A stretch of DNA of 61,463 nucleotides, taken from the NCBI GenBank assembly GCA_018267575.1, contig JAFDYF010000009.1, forward strand, positions 1-61,463, in the 5' to 3' direction. Below the pieces are notes generated by a model. The model was given only the letters and a program-made list of their open reading frames with translations. It was not told the DNA's origin and did not search any database. Positions 45,763-54,499 of this stretch are shown one piece after another (the first letter of the stretch is position 1; each line of letters starts with the position of its first letter). Position numbers and translations under genes: made by a program. The DNA comes from Bacteroidota bacterium (GTDB taxonomy: Bacteria; Bacteroidota; Bacteroidia; Chitinophagales; Chitinophagaceae).

Positions 45763-45780
45763 CTATATTTTGGTTTGCAT
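45763..45780 (-). CDS. Five-codon ORF abutting the sulfite reductase start
   Basis: ATG CAA ACC AAA ATA TAG (45780-45763) begins 10 bases after the operator. Its stop codon is directly followed by the sulfite reductase ATG. The position equals that of the cysteine leaders of metY and cysH, but it has no Cys codons. It could be a degenerate leader that couples translation, or chance. Confidence 0.25.
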   Translation of the reverse strand: MQTKI

Positions 45781-45790
45781 GAATTTAATA

Positions 45791-45844
45791 CCCTACTAAA
45801 CAGGTGAACTATGCAAAAATAGGGCTTGACACATAACCCACAAA
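45791..45844 (-). promoter_or_regulatory. Sulfite reductase promoter and operator
   Basis: A full Bacteroidota promoter is visible on the minus strand: TTTG (45844-45841), 19 bases, TATTTTTG (45821-45814). Five bases later is GTTCACCTGTTTAGTAGGG (45809-45791), followed by TATTAAA, the same context as the metY operator (GTCGGGTATTAAA). Confidence 0.68.
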
Positions 45845-45880
45845 TTTTATTTTCAGCTAATTGCCTCTCATTAACAAAAA

Positions 45881-45899
45881 GTCTACTTAACCTGTAGGA
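45881..45899 (+). promoter_or_regulatory. Additional operator-like site in the divergent region
   Basis: GTCTACTTAACCTGTAGGA matches the shared sulfur operator (GTCTACTAAATTAGTAGGA) at 14 of 19 positions. It is upstream of both divergent genes and may be a second or auxiliary binding site. Between it and 46125 I see no gene; the rest of this 414-base gap has no other recognised feature. Confidence 0.45.
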
Positions 45900-46124
45900 A
45901 ATATACATGCACCCGCTTCCCTAGCGACCGATTTAGCTTAAAAAATATCATTTACACCTTGATTCACAAGTGTTTTATATCCTTAATACCAATTGTTCCC
46001 AAATTTGTAATTAGCTTTTATATTGAGCCAACTAGTTCAAATGGCCATGTTCTTATTCTCTAAAAAAATTATTACAAACTCATCATCGGCTTTTATTGGA
46101 AGAGAAAACAAATGCTCTTAAATT

Positions 46125-46168
46125 GTCTACTAAATTAGTAGGAATATGAAGTATTAACCCTATTTTTG
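46125..46168 (+). promoter_or_regulatory. Operator and -7 box of the siroheme-TauE fusion gene
   Basis: GTCTACTAAATTAGTAGGA (46125-46143) is the most palindromic copy of the shared site. A perfect TATTTTTG box (46161-46168) follows, 8 bases before the ATG at 46177. The operator therefore covers the -33 region, compatible with repression. Confidence 0.6.
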
Positions 46169-46176
46169 CCGAATCT

Positions 46177-47709
46177 ATGAGTTTGGATCAGACTATTGTA
46201 GAATCAAAACCAGCAAATAATTTATTCCCAGTGTTCTTAAAACTGGAAAATCTCCGCCTCCTGATTATCGGTGGAGGTTATGTGGGTTTTGAAAAATTAA
46301 ATGCCGTTTTACAAAATTCCCCTGCAACTTCTATCCGATTGATCGGCATCCATATCAGTGACGATATCAAAAATCTGGCAGCCACATATAAAAATATTGA
46401 ACTGATTGAAAGAGCCTATAGCCCATCAGATATCTGCAATGCAGATGTTATTATTTCCGCAGTGGATGACAAAAAAACCAGCGAGCAGATATGGATGGAT
46501 GCAAAAAGGAAGGGTGTGCTGCTGAATGCGGCCGACAAACCAGATCTTTGCGATTTTTACCTAGGTTCCATTGTAAAAAAGGGGAATTTGAAAATCGCCA
46601 TTTCAACCAATGGCAAATCCCCTACCATTGCCAAGCGTATTAAAGAAACACTGAACGAAGCCATGCCGGATGAAATTGATGAGGTATTGGACAATATGGA
46701 AAAAATCAGGAAATCAATGAATGGTGATTTTTCGGAAAAGGTGAACAAGTTGAACGACATAACCAAATTACTGGCTGCCAAACAAGAAGTGTTGGAGGTG
46801 CCTCAAAAATTGGCCGCCAAAAGATGGCAGCAGGTAGTAAAGTGGTGCCTTTTTGCTTTTGTGTTCATGATTATTGGCCATACGATTTTATCCCTTTTCC
46901 CAGTTGAGAGAATTGCAGCCTCTTTCAAAGAGCTACCCAAGTATATTGATTATAACACTTTCCTGATGATGTTGGTCACCGGATTTATTGCCCAGATGGT
47001 GGATGGTTCACTTGGGTTGGGATATGGCACTATCTCTACAACTTTTCTTTTGGCCATTGGGGTGAACCCAGCCATTGTGAGTAGTAGGGTGCATTCAGCT
47101 CGGGTTTTTTCCAGTGGTGTATCAGGGTATAGCCATCATCGCTTTGGCAATATCAACAAAAAATTATTTAAGACACTGGTGATACCCGGTGCATTGGGAG
47201 CGATACTAGGCGCTTCATTGGCTTATTATGGAAAGCAATACTCATCCTATGTTAGGATCCCACTTTCTATTTATACCATTTATTTAGGTTACTATATCAT
47301 CAGCAAAGCATTTATCAAAAACAAGAAATCGGGAAAGGTGAAACGTGTGGGTTGGCTTGCCTCCACAGGAGGTTTTTTGGATGCGTTTGCAGGCGGAGGC
47401 TGGGGCACTTTGGTGACCAGCACTTTGATTTCGAAAAGAAGAAGCCCTCGGTATGTGATCGGCTCGGTATGCCTCGCCGAATTTTTTGTGGTGTTTGCGA
47501 GTGCGATTACCTTTTTTATTTTACTTCGTCACATACCTATTTTTGATGTATTGGGATTGATTGCCGGGGGAATGATTGCTGCGCCGATCGCCGCTAGACT
47601 TGTTGGTAAGATACCATTGAAACCGACCTTTATCGCCATTGGATCCTTGGTCATCCTTACAAGCTTATTGACACTTTGGAAAACATTATCCCAATTAATG
47701 CATTTATGA
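46177..47709 (+). CDS. Fusion of siroheme synthase (precorrin-2 dehydrogenase/ferrochelatase) with a TauE/SafE-type permease
   Basis: A 510-residue two-part protein. Residues 1-215 are the Met8p/CysG N-terminal module: NAD loop IIGGGYVGFEK (30-40), catalytic D120 in NAADKPD and S148 in STNGKSPT, so the dehydrogenase/ferrochelatase for siroheme looks intact. Residues about 225-510 have about eight TM helices of the TSUP family (DUF81, TauE/SafE): FIAQMVDGSLGLGYGTIS, HSARVFSSGVSGYSHHRFGN and GGFLDAFAGGGWGTLVTS. TSUP members export sulfite or organosulfonates or import sulfate. The fusion ties cofactor synthesis to sulfur transport. Control is probably by the sulfur operator upstream. Confidence 0.9.
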   Translation: MSLDQTIVESKPANNLFPVFLKLENLRLLIIGGGYVGFEKLNAVLQNSPATSIRLIGIHISDDIKNLAATYKNIELIERAYSPSDICNADVIISAVDDKKTSEQIWMDAKRKGVLLNAADKPDLCDFYLGSIVKKGNLKIAISTNGKSPTIAKRIKETLNEAMPDEIDEVLDNMEKIRKSMNGDFSEKVNKLNDITKLLAAKQEVLEVPQKLAAKRWQQVVKWCLFAFVFMIIGHTILSLFPVERIAASFKELPKYIDYNTFLMMLVTGFIAQMVDGSLGLGYGTISTTFLLAIGVNPAIVSSRVHSARVFSSGVSGYSHHRFGNINKKLFKTLVIPGALGAILGASLAYYGKQYSSYVRIPLSIYTIYLGYYIISKAFIKNKKSGKVKRVGWLASTGGFLDAFAGGGWGTLVTSTLISKRRSPRYVIGSVCLAEFFVVFASAITFFILLRHIPIFDVLGLIAGGMIAAPIAARLVGKIPLKPTFIAIGSLVILTSLLTLWKTLSQLMHL

Positions 47710-47719
47710 TATGCTGTTA

Positions 47720-49786
47720 TTAGAAAGGATAAAATGCCATTCCCTTTTTCCGGCCAAGTTCTATCTGCATTTTTTTCAGGTGCATATGTACTTCCTGATA
47801 ATGTTTGATCTCATCCATAGAAGCGGTTGGGTTTTTAATATCTTCCTCATTCAACAGGATGAGCCTTTTGATTTTTTTTAGTTTTAGGTAGGTAATCACA
47901 TCATCCACATCGGCTCTATAATTATCATCGGTTTGTCGGGAGTAAATGGAGCCACTCGCTTCATCGGGCGACAACACTTCTTTTTTAAAATCTTCATAGC
48001 TCAGCTTCCAAATATGCTTGTTCACCGTATGGGCACGATCCTCATCATTCCAGCGCACACTCAACTCATAAGGATGATTGGTGGCCTCGATCACCAATTT
48101 TACGATATCGTTATCGCTCGAATAAGCAAAATCCGTCACCGACAACTGCTGGCCCGAAAGATATTTATCCTTATATATTTTTAGGACCTCTGCCACTTTT
48201 TTATTTTTGAACATGTCCTCGTCCATCTCATCTTCAAAAATATAATCGGCAATGGTCTTTTGTTCATCCCAGGCCTTGGCACCAAAGGTTAGCAGCACCC
48301 GCACGATGGCACGCTCCTGCAGTTCATCTTGAAAAAGTATATTGAAAGCCTCGTCACTTAGATCGGCAGTTTCGGCTGTACGTCCTGCCGCCTGCGGCTT
48401 TTTCTCTTCCGGCTTTTGGGCGGCTTTCTGTTCATTCTTGGAAATTTTTTCCCGAATGAATTTATTGACCAAAGTGTGCAGCCCCGCTTCCTCAATACCC
48501 AATATCTGCGAGCATTGCTGTATATAATCCTGCTGCTTGGTGAAGTCCTCCACCTTGTTCATTTTGGCAATCGTTTCTGCCACCTGGTTCACCACCGTAG
48601 CCTTTTTGGTACTATCGGTCCCCGCTTCTTTTAATGACACCTCCAACTGGAAGAGGATAAAATCTTTTTTATTCGCAGCAATAAATTCCTGAAAAGCAGC
48701 GGCGCCAATTTTATTTACATAACTGTCGGGGTCTTCCTTACCGGGGATCAGTACCAATTTTACATTCAGCCCTTCCTCCAAAGCCATATCCAAACCACGC
48801 AAAGCTGCTTTTACACCGGCAGAATCACCATCGTAGATAATAGTGAGATTATTGGTATATTTTTTTATCAGCCTCAACTGATCTTGGGTCAAGGAAGTGC
48901 CGCCACTGGCCACCACATTTTCAATGCCCGCTTGATGCAGGGATACCACGTCCGTATAACCTTCCACTAACAGGCATTCATCCTTTTTGTCAATGGCCTG
49001 TCTGGCAAAATAAGAACCATATAAGATTTTGCTTTTTACATAAATCTCATTCTCTGGTGTATTGATATATTTCGGTGCCTTATCGTTGCTCCGGATAATG
49101 CGGGCGCCAAAACCAATGATCTTTCCCGTTTGGTTTTGCACAGGAAAAATTACTCGGCCACGGTAATTGTCAAGCAGGCGCTCATCCCGCATCACCACCA
49201 AACCTGTTTTTTGCAGGTAATCTGCATTGTATTGTTTAGCTAAGGCCGCTTTTGCAAAAGCATCCCTTTGCTCCAAACAATAGCCCAACTGGAATTTCTT
49301 GATAATATCTTCCCTAAAACCCCTTTCTTTCAAATAGCTCAGCCCAATATTCTGCCCTTCTTCCTGATTGAACAAAACATCACTGAAATATTGTTGCGCG
49401 AAATTATTGATGATAAAAAGGCTTTCGGCTACCTGTTGTTGAAGTTTTGCCTCGGGGCTGGCCTCGGTTTCCTCAATCTCAATATGATAACGATTGGCCA
49501 GCCAACGAAGGGTCTCCACATAGGAGTATTTTTCGTGCTCCATCAAAAAACTGATGGTATTGCCGCTACGACCGCATCCAAAACATTTGTATATTTCTTT
49601 TACGGGCGAAACCGTGAAGGAAGGGCTCTTTTCATTATGGAAAGGGCAAAGCCCAAGATAGTTGGCCCCCCTTTTCTTAAGCTTTACAAAGCCGCCCACG
49701 ATATCGATGATATCGATCCGGCTAAGTATCTGCGCTATGGTTTCCTGTGATATCAATTTGTTTGTTTTCGTGGCCAATTTAGCCAT
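47720..49786 (-). CDS. dnaG: DNA primase
   Basis: A 688-residue primase that makes RNA primers at replication forks. The zinc-binding CHC2 domain has C47, H50, C68 and C71 (LCPFHNEKSPSF then KCFGCGRSGN). The catalytic domain follows with YRGRVIFPVQNQTGKIIGFG and the TOPRIM motifs CLLVEGYTDVVSL and IIYDGDSAGVKAALRGL. The region after about residue 455 is a long, poorly conserved helicase-interaction domain with a Lys/Gln/Ala-rich linker (EQKAAQKPEEKKPQAAGR). ATG 49786 gives the usual MAKLATKTN; an upstream ATG adds seven residues. The 275-base gap upstream contains a palindrome ATTAC-AC-GTAAT (49971-49982). Confidence 0.96.
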   Translation of the reverse strand: MAKLATKTNKLISQETIAQILSRIDIIDIVGGFVKLKKRGANYLGLCPFHNEKSPSFTVSPVKEIYKCFGCGRSGNTISFLMEHEKYSYVETLRWLANRYHIEIEETEASPEAKLQQQVAESLFIINNFAQQYFSDVLFNQEEGQNIGLSYLKERGFREDIIKKFQLGYCLEQRDAFAKAALAKQYNADYLQKTGLVVMRDERLLDNYRGRVIFPVQNQTGKIIGFGARIIRSNDKAPKYINTPENEIYVKSKILYGSYFARQAIDKKDECLLVEGYTDVVSLHQAGIENVVASGGTSLTQDQLRLIKKYTNNLTIIYDGDSAGVKAALRGLDMALEEGLNVKLVLIPGKEDPDSYVNKIGAAAFQEFIAANKKDFILFQLEVSLKEAGTDSTKKATVVNQVAETIAKMNKVEDFTKQQDYIQQCSQILGIEEAGLHTLVNKFIREKISKNEQKAAQKPEEKKPQAAGRTAETADLSDEAFNILFQDELQERAIVRVLLTFGAKAWDEQKTIADYIFEDEMDEDMFKNKKVAEVLKIYKDKYLSGQQLSVTDFAYSSDNDIVKLVIEATNHPYELSVRWNDEDRAHTVNKHIWKLSYEDFKKEVLSPDEASGSIYSRQTDDNYRADVDDVITYLKLKKIKRLILLNEEDIKNPTASMDEIKHYQEVHMHLKKMQIELGRKKGMAFYPF

Positions 49787-50061
49787 AATCCTGAATCGCT
49801 GGAGCAAATTTTCAGGTAATGAGTCGATGATATGGCTGAAATATCATGGTTTATACCTATTCCTTTTCCTTTTCCTGTATATGAAGCAACAGTAAAAATA
49901 CTATATACCCAAAAACCGCCATGAACAAATCCCTGATAATGATTTCACTTCCGCAAAAAACGAAATCCCGATTACACGTAATTTAAGTACAAAACCAAGT
50001 AGTTTTACTGATAATAGAATAATATTTTTATCCGTTTTATATCTCGACTAAACCCTTATAC

Positions 50062-50742
50062 GTGAAAACTGGATTTTACCCTTTATTAAATGCCATTGTA
50101 TCGAATATCGCGATCGTTTTTTGTTTTGTCCCATTCATATTGCTTCTCTTAAAAAAACTTCAATATCAGAAAATATATTTGCTGATAGGTCTTTATTGGT
50201 TGGCTACGGCCCTTCTTAATCAATACAACTGGCTGGGCAATGCTGATGACTGGGATGTACAGACCAACCTCATGTTTGTCCGTAATCTGATAGGCATCCA
50301 TTTTGTGCTGGCTATTTATCTGTTATGTGCCAATGGCGACCAAAAGAAAATCATCTTGTACTCGCTTTTCGCTTTTGCCACCTTCGAATTGTTGATTGCT
50401 ACATTGAATGGCATCAATCAGTTCTCGGGTGTCATTATTGATGGTGTCGGTGCTTTGCTGGTGCTAGCTTTTAGTCTGGTAGGATTGGCAGGATATTTTA
50501 AAGAAATAGAACACTCCCCTTATGAGCATGGTATTGCCTTTATTTATGCCGCATTCTTATTCGCTTATGGCAGTGTGGCGATGATCTATTCATTAAACTA
50601 TTTCAAAGTGGCAACCGTAAATGACCCCAACGAATTTTTCCTATACTATGTAGGATTGTTGTTAGCGGTATTGCTTACCTGCTATGGGTTTTGGCAGTAT
50701 GCTTCCAAAACATCACAATCAAAAACCGAGACATACGAATAA
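50062..50742 (+). CDS. Seven-TM integral membrane protein of unknown function
   Basis: A 226-residue protein made mostly of seven hydrophobic helices (about residues 8-30, 39-53, 72-89, 95-114, 123-145, 156-177, 192-212) separated by short loops; the N-terminus is outside the hydrophobic core. I do not recognise a family. No catalytic motif is visible. The start is GTG (50062), because no ATG precedes the first helix. It stands alone and is followed by a terminator. Confidence 0.6.
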   Translation: MKTGFYPLLNAIVSNIAIVFCFVPFILLLLKKLQYQKIYLLIGLYWLATALLNQYNWLGNADDWDVQTNLMFVRNLIGIHFVLAIYLLCANGDQKKIILYSLFAFATFELLIATLNGINQFSGVIIDGVGALLVLAFSLVGLAGYFKEIEHSPYEHGIAFIYAAFLFAYGSVAMIYSLNYFKVATVNDPNEFFLYYVGLLLAVLLTCYGFWQYASKTSQSKTETYE

Positions 50743-50896
50743 GTACTGAGCCCAAAATCTGACCAGAAACTTAATACGCACATCTCGAAACCCACACTCT
50801 TGGTTTAAATTTTAAATCCAGCAACAGTTTATTTAGTATTGGTGGATAAGTGATAACGGACAGGGGGAGATTTGAAAAACGAAAAAGTATTAGAAA

Positions 50897-50937
50897 AAAC
50901 AAGCACGGTAGAAAGGAGTGCTTGTTTGCTTTATTTT
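50897..50937 (+). terminator. Intrinsic terminator
   Basis: AAACAAGCAC (50897-50906) pairs perfectly with GTGCTTGTTT (50918-50927), followed by a T-rich tail to about 50937. It lies 155 bases after the seven-TM gene. From there to 51183 I see no gene or strong motif. Confidence 0.8.
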
Positions 50938-51183
50938 TAAAAGCCTCTTAACTCTTCTAGCTTCACTTGGTTTAAGCGTGATAAATTAAATATAAGTTGC
51001 CCAAACCTCATAGGTTTTCAATAACCCATTTTATTTTGTATTTCAACCAAAACCTGCAGGATATTGGCGACAGTTTACCCTTCACATAACATTAGAAATA
51101 TCATAAAATAAAACCGGGCACGTCGTTTATTTCATTTTTTGACTAAATTACCCTCTCATTTTTTCACTTTAATATCTAAGAAC

Positions 51184-51978
51184 ATGAAACGGCTTGCCGG
51201 ATGCTCCACAAAAAAATTGTTGACTCTTTCAGTATTCTCATTTATGTTATCCGTTAGCTTGGCGCAGGCCCAGCAGGGCGACCCTAAGCTCACTGAGGTA
51301 TATAGCCCCGTACCGCCAGTGGTAACCCCCGGCAAAGCATGCGGCGATGCACCGTCTGATGCGATTCTCTTGTTCGATGGTAAAAATCTGGATAAATGGA
51401 GGTCCGTCAATGATAGTACAAAACCGGCCGATTGGAATGTAGCCCACAATATTATTACCGTAAACAAAAAAGCAGGAAATATCGAGACCAAACAATCCTT
51501 CATGGACTATCAGTTACATATAGAATGGCGCATACCTGCAAACATCACTGGGGAAGGTCAGGCCCGTGGCAATAGCGGCGTGTTCCTTGCTTCTACTGGT
51601 CCCGGTGATGCTGGATATGAGCTTCAGGTATTGGACAATTATAATAATTCAACCTATACGAATGGCCAGGTTGGTAGTGTTTATAAGCAGGCCGTACCTT
51701 TGGCGAATGCCTGCAGAAAACCGGGCGAATGGCAGAGCTATGATATTATCTGGACTGCTCCCCGCTTTAACGATGACGGCACACTAAAAACACCGGCCTA
51801 TGTAACTGCATTCTACAACGGGGTATTGGTAGAAAACCATTTTGAATTAAAAGGCCAAACTAGATATATCGGCCAACCTTTTTACAAGCAACATGGTCCT
51901 TGCCCCATCAAATTGCAGGCACACGGCGATAAAAGCGAGCCAATCAGTTACCGCAATATCTGGATAAGACCTTTATAA
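51184..51978 (+). CDS. DUF1080 (3-keto-disaccharide hydrolase family) secreted protein
   Basis: A 264-residue exported protein. ATG 51184 (MKRLAGCSTKKLL) gives a signal peptide with cleavage after AQAQQ; the longer frame starts without one. The DUF1080 concanavalin-like sandwich spans about 55-264: LLFDGKNLDKWRSVNDS, FMDYQLHIEWRIP, ARGNSGVFLAST, YELQVLDNYNN and GPIKLQAHGD-like end motif (CPIKLQAHGDKSEPISYRNI). Family members bind or hydrolyse 3-keto-glucosides in Bacteroidota. No sugar-utilisation genes are adjacent, so the substrate is unknown. Confidence 0.85.
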   Translation: MKRLAGCSTKKLLTLSVFSFMLSVSLAQAQQGDPKLTEVYSPVPPVVTPGKACGDAPSDAILLFDGKNLDKWRSVNDSTKPADWNVAHNIITVNKKAGNIETKQSFMDYQLHIEWRIPANITGEGQARGNSGVFLASTGPGDAGYELQVLDNYNNSTYTNGQVGSVYKQAVPLANACRKPGEWQSYDIIWTAPRFNDDGTLKTPAYVTAFYNGVLVENHFELKGQTRYIGQPFYKQHGPCPIKLQAHGDKSEPISYRNIWIRPL

Positions 51979-52158
51979 TATTCATGAATAGGGGTCAGGA
52001 TCTTAAATTAGCTAATAGGACAGGCCATCTTTGATTCAAATCATTTGGTTATCAATGGGTTTTGTCTTGACTAGGGATAATTGAGAACTGGGTTTTATAG
52101 CATGTTTATAACTGCCCAGAAATCCCGAATCGTAGATACCAAATCATATTTTTTTCCT

Positions 52159-52166
52159 TACCTTTG
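52159..52166 (+). promoter_or_regulatory. -7 promoter box of the yceD-rpmF-plsX operon
   Basis: TACCTTTG is a perfect TAnnTTTG element, 21 bases before the ATG of the DUF177 gene. No clear -33 element is visible. Confidence 0.6.
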
Positions 52167-52187
52167 CAAACTCTTTAAAAACCGCTC

Positions 52188-52724
52188 ATGGGCAGAAGGG
52201 AATTTGAAATACCGTTCGTGGGGCTAAAGCCCGGGGTTCATGAGTTTAACTATACGATCAACGATAAGTTCTTTGAAGCATATCAGCAGCAGGATTTTCG
52301 CAATTGCGAGGCCAATGTAAAACTGGTTTTGGATAAAAAAACAGGTTTTATGCTACTTTCTTTTGAAGTAGATGGGAAGGTGGAAATCAATTGCGACCGC
52401 TGCGGCAATATGCTGCCCATAGAACTTTGGGATGAGTTCAAAGTATTGGTGAAATTGGTAGAAGAGCCGGAACTGATGAACCAACAGGAGGAAGACCCCG
52501 ATGTATATTATATTTCGAAGGGAGAAAGCCACCTGCACATTTCAGACTGGATTTATGAATTCATTAATCTAAGTATCCCCACCCAGCGGATGTGTAAGGA
52601 AATAGGAGGACCCTATTGTAATAAAGAAGTGCTGGACATGCTGGAGAAATTGGATATATCAGCCAACAAACAAAAAAATCCCTTGTGGAAGGGTCTAGAA
52701 AAATTTAAAGATTTAGATAAATAA
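52188..52724 (+). CDS. YceD/DUF177 family protein
   Basis: A 178-residue cytoplasmic protein of the DUF177 (YceD) family, implicated in 23S rRNA accumulation in bacteria and plastids. The conserved cysteine pair is in EINCDRCGNMLPIEL (about 66-80), and a second Cys-containing element is PTQRMCKEIGGPYCN, which probably forms a small fold with it. The gene order yceD-rpmF-plsX is conserved across many bacteria and supports the call. rpmF starts 12 bases after the stop. A promoter box precedes it. Confidence 0.88.
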   Translation: MGRREFEIPFVGLKPGVHEFNYTINDKFFEAYQQQDFRNCEANVKLVLDKKTGFMLLSFEVDGKVEINCDRCGNMLPIELWDEFKVLVKLVEEPELMNQQEEDPDVYYISKGESHLHISDWIYEFINLSIPTQRMCKEIGGPYCNKEVLDMLEKLDISANKQKNPLWKGLEKFKDLDK

Positions 52725-52736
52725 AATAGACGCGTT

Positions 52737-52928
52737 ATGCCAAATCCCAAAAGGCGCCACTCGCAACAGCGCAGCGCCAAAAGACGGACACATTATAAAG
52801 CAGAAAAAGTAACCCTGAGCAAAGACAGCACCACAGGTGAGATGCATGTACGCCACCGTGCGCATGTGAGCGAGGGCAAATTGATTTACAAAGGGAAAGT
52901 GGTTGTTGAACATTCTCCTGTTAATTAA
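52737..52928 (+). CDS. rpmF: 50S ribosomal protein L32
   Basis: A 63-residue highly basic protein of the large subunit. The N-terminus MPNPKRRHSQQRSAKRRTHY is diagnostic. It is the cysteine-free (zinc-independent, C-minus) form: the usual zinc-ribbon CxxC pairs are absent. It is the middle gene of the yceD-rpmF-plsX block, 87 bases before plsX. Confidence 0.97.
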   Translation: MPNPKRRHSQQRSAKRRTHYKAEKVTLSKDSTTGEMHVRHRAHVSEGKLIYKGKVVVEHSPVN

Positions 52929-53015
52929 TTATCGAAAGGTTAATAGTCAATGGCTCTGGCGAATGCAATATTTGCCCGAGCTTTGATGTTTAAAATTATT
53001 TCAAAGCTGCCGTAG

Positions 53016-53957
53016 ATGAACATTGGCTTAGATATAATGGGTGGTGATTTTGCACCACGGGAAGCCGTGAAAGGCGTTCAATTATATCTGACCGAGAGTA
53101 AATCCCCGGCATCTTTATTTTTATTCGGTGATGAGCCTGTTCTGCATGAACTGCTTAAAGAGTTTCAAATCACCGAACACATTAAAGTAGTTCATGCCCC
53201 ACAGGTAATCGGCATGAACGAACATCCCACCAAGGCGCTCAAAGAAAAACAGCAATCATCCATCTCCGTTGGTTTTCATTTATTGGCAACTGGTAACACC
53301 GATGCTTTTATCAGTGCGGGCAATACAGGAGCCATGATGGTTGGCGCATTGTTCAGTATCAAAGCGATCGAGGGTGTTCAACGACCCACCATTGGCACCA
53401 TTATACCAAAGGAAAATGGGAAAACAGGGCTATTATTGGATGTAGGTCTGAATGCCGATTGCAAACCCGAGAACCTAGATCAGTTTGCTATATTGGGTTC
53501 TTTGTATGCCCAACACATTCTTGGTATCGATTCCCCAAGAGTTGGACTCATCAATATTGGCGAGGAAGAAGGAAAAGGTAATTTGTTGGCGCAGGCAAGC
53601 TATCCCCTACTCAAAGAAAATAAAGAAATCAATTTTATCGGAAATATTGAAGGCCGCGACCTTTTACTCGACAAAGCCGATGTAATGGTTTGCGAAGGTT
53701 TTACCGGAAATATCATTTTAAAATTTGCCGAATCATTATTCTCCGTCACACAGGACAAAAATATCCATCACGAATATTTCGACCGCTTCAATTTCGAAAA
53801 CTACGGGGGCACACCAGTACTGGGTGTAGCAAAACCAGTTATCATCGGTCATGGCATTTCAAAGGCCAAATCTTTCAAGAACATGATCTTACTCGCACAA
53901 AAAATGATCGAGACCGATCTTATGGGTAAGATGAAAATTAGCTTTCAAACTAAATAG
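53016..53957 (+). CDS. plsX: Phosphate acyltransferase
   Basis: A 313-residue peripheral membrane enzyme that makes acyl-phosphate from acyl-ACP for glycerophospholipid synthesis. MNIGLDIMGGDFAPREAVKG is the typical start. ISAGNTGAMMVGALF, LLLDVGLNADCKPENL and VMVCEGFTGNIILKFAES are core motifs. In many genomes fabH follows plsX; here the coding region ends in a repeat-rich stretch before rnpB, so the fab genes lie elsewhere. Confidence 0.96.
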   Translation: MNIGLDIMGGDFAPREAVKGVQLYLTESKSPASLFLFGDEPVLHELLKEFQITEHIKVVHAPQVIGMNEHPTKALKEKQQSSISVGFHLLATGNTDAFISAGNTGAMMVGALFSIKAIEGVQRPTIGTIIPKENGKTGLLLDVGLNADCKPENLDQFAILGSLYAQHILGIDSPRVGLINIGEEEGKGNLLAQASYPLLKENKEINFIGNIEGRDLLLDKADVMVCEGFTGNIILKFAESLFSVTQDKNIHHEYFDRFNFENYGGTPVLGVAKPVIIGHGISKAKSFKNMILLAQKMIETDLMGKMKISFQTK

Positions 53958-54002
53958 CAATTCTTTTTAAGGGTAATCACGGTATTGGTGGCAAGAGAAA
54001 AC

Positions 54003-54122
54003 TGCCACTGATTGTATGATTTACATTGAGAAGAAACCAATCAGTGAATCAGTGGCAAAAAAAAAATTGCCACTGATTCACTGATTTATTATGAAGATGT
54101 TTTCTATCAGTGCATCAGTGGC
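54003..54122. repeat. CCACTGATT repeat ladder with a 20-bp perfect hairpin
   Basis: The words CCACTGATT and AATCAGTGG alternate four times: TGCCACTGATT (54003), AATCAGTG-AATCAGTGG (54039-54055), CCACTGATT-CACTGATT (54070-54086) and ATCAGTGCATCAGTGGC (54106-54122). The middle two form a perfect 20-bp stem (54039-54058 with 54067-54086) around an A-rich loop. It sits between the plsX stop and rnpB. It could act as a terminator for either, or be a palindromic mobile repeat. Confidence 0.75.
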
Positions 54123-54131
54123 TCAAAAAAT

Positions 54132-54478
54132 AACTACCAACTCATAAGCCGGATTCTGTTTCTAAACTATCATTTATCTGCCCGCTGCATTACTGCAACG
54201 ATGTTGCTGCCTACCCGCAAGCTCAGGCGGGCCGCCTTCAAACGCTTGCCTATGTAGCATTACAGCATGCAAGGTTTACCCCCAGCTATTGTTACCAATA
54301 ACCGCCGTGAGCTCTTACCTCACGTTTTCACCTTTATCCCGCCAAAGCGGGAAAGTAATTTTCTGTGGCACTATCTGTTCTCGCATAAAGCGAGACCCGG
54401 CCGTTAACCGGTGCATTGCCCTTTGCTGTCCGGACTTTCCTTGACGCTTTTGGCGCCACGATAGCTCGGTTGGTAGTT
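54132..54478 (-). ncRNA. rnpB: RNase P RNA, bacterial class A
   Basis: About 347 bases. The terminal P1 helix is AACTACCAAC (54478-54469) with GTTGGTAGTT (54141-54132), both read on the minus strand. The conserved CAAGGAAAGTCCGGAC (CR-I/P4 5' strand) is near 54446-54431, and ACAGAATCCGGCTTAT (CR-V/P4 3' strand) is near 54159-54144. The internal AGAGCTCAC and AAACC segments match the family. RNase P RNA is the catalytic subunit that matures tRNA 5' ends. Confidence 0.93.
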
Positions 54479-54482
54479 GGTG

Positions 54483-54490
54483 CGAAGGTA
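54483..54490 (-). promoter_or_regulatory. rnpB -7 promoter box
   Basis: TACCTTCG (54490-54483, minus strand) differs from TAnnTTTG by one base and lies 4 bases from the inferred RNA 5' end at 54478, as expected for a -7 element. Confidence 0.5.
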
Positions 54491-54499
54491 GCGAAAATA

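Noticed and set aside
46041..46121. 26-codon ORF ending in KCS upstream of the siroheme-TauE gene
   Set aside because: It lies before the operator rather than after it, and has only one Cys codon, so it does not match the leader architecture.
54003..54122. CRISPR-like array
   Set aside because: The repeats alternate in orientation and are only 9-20 bases, with no regular spacers and no cas genes.
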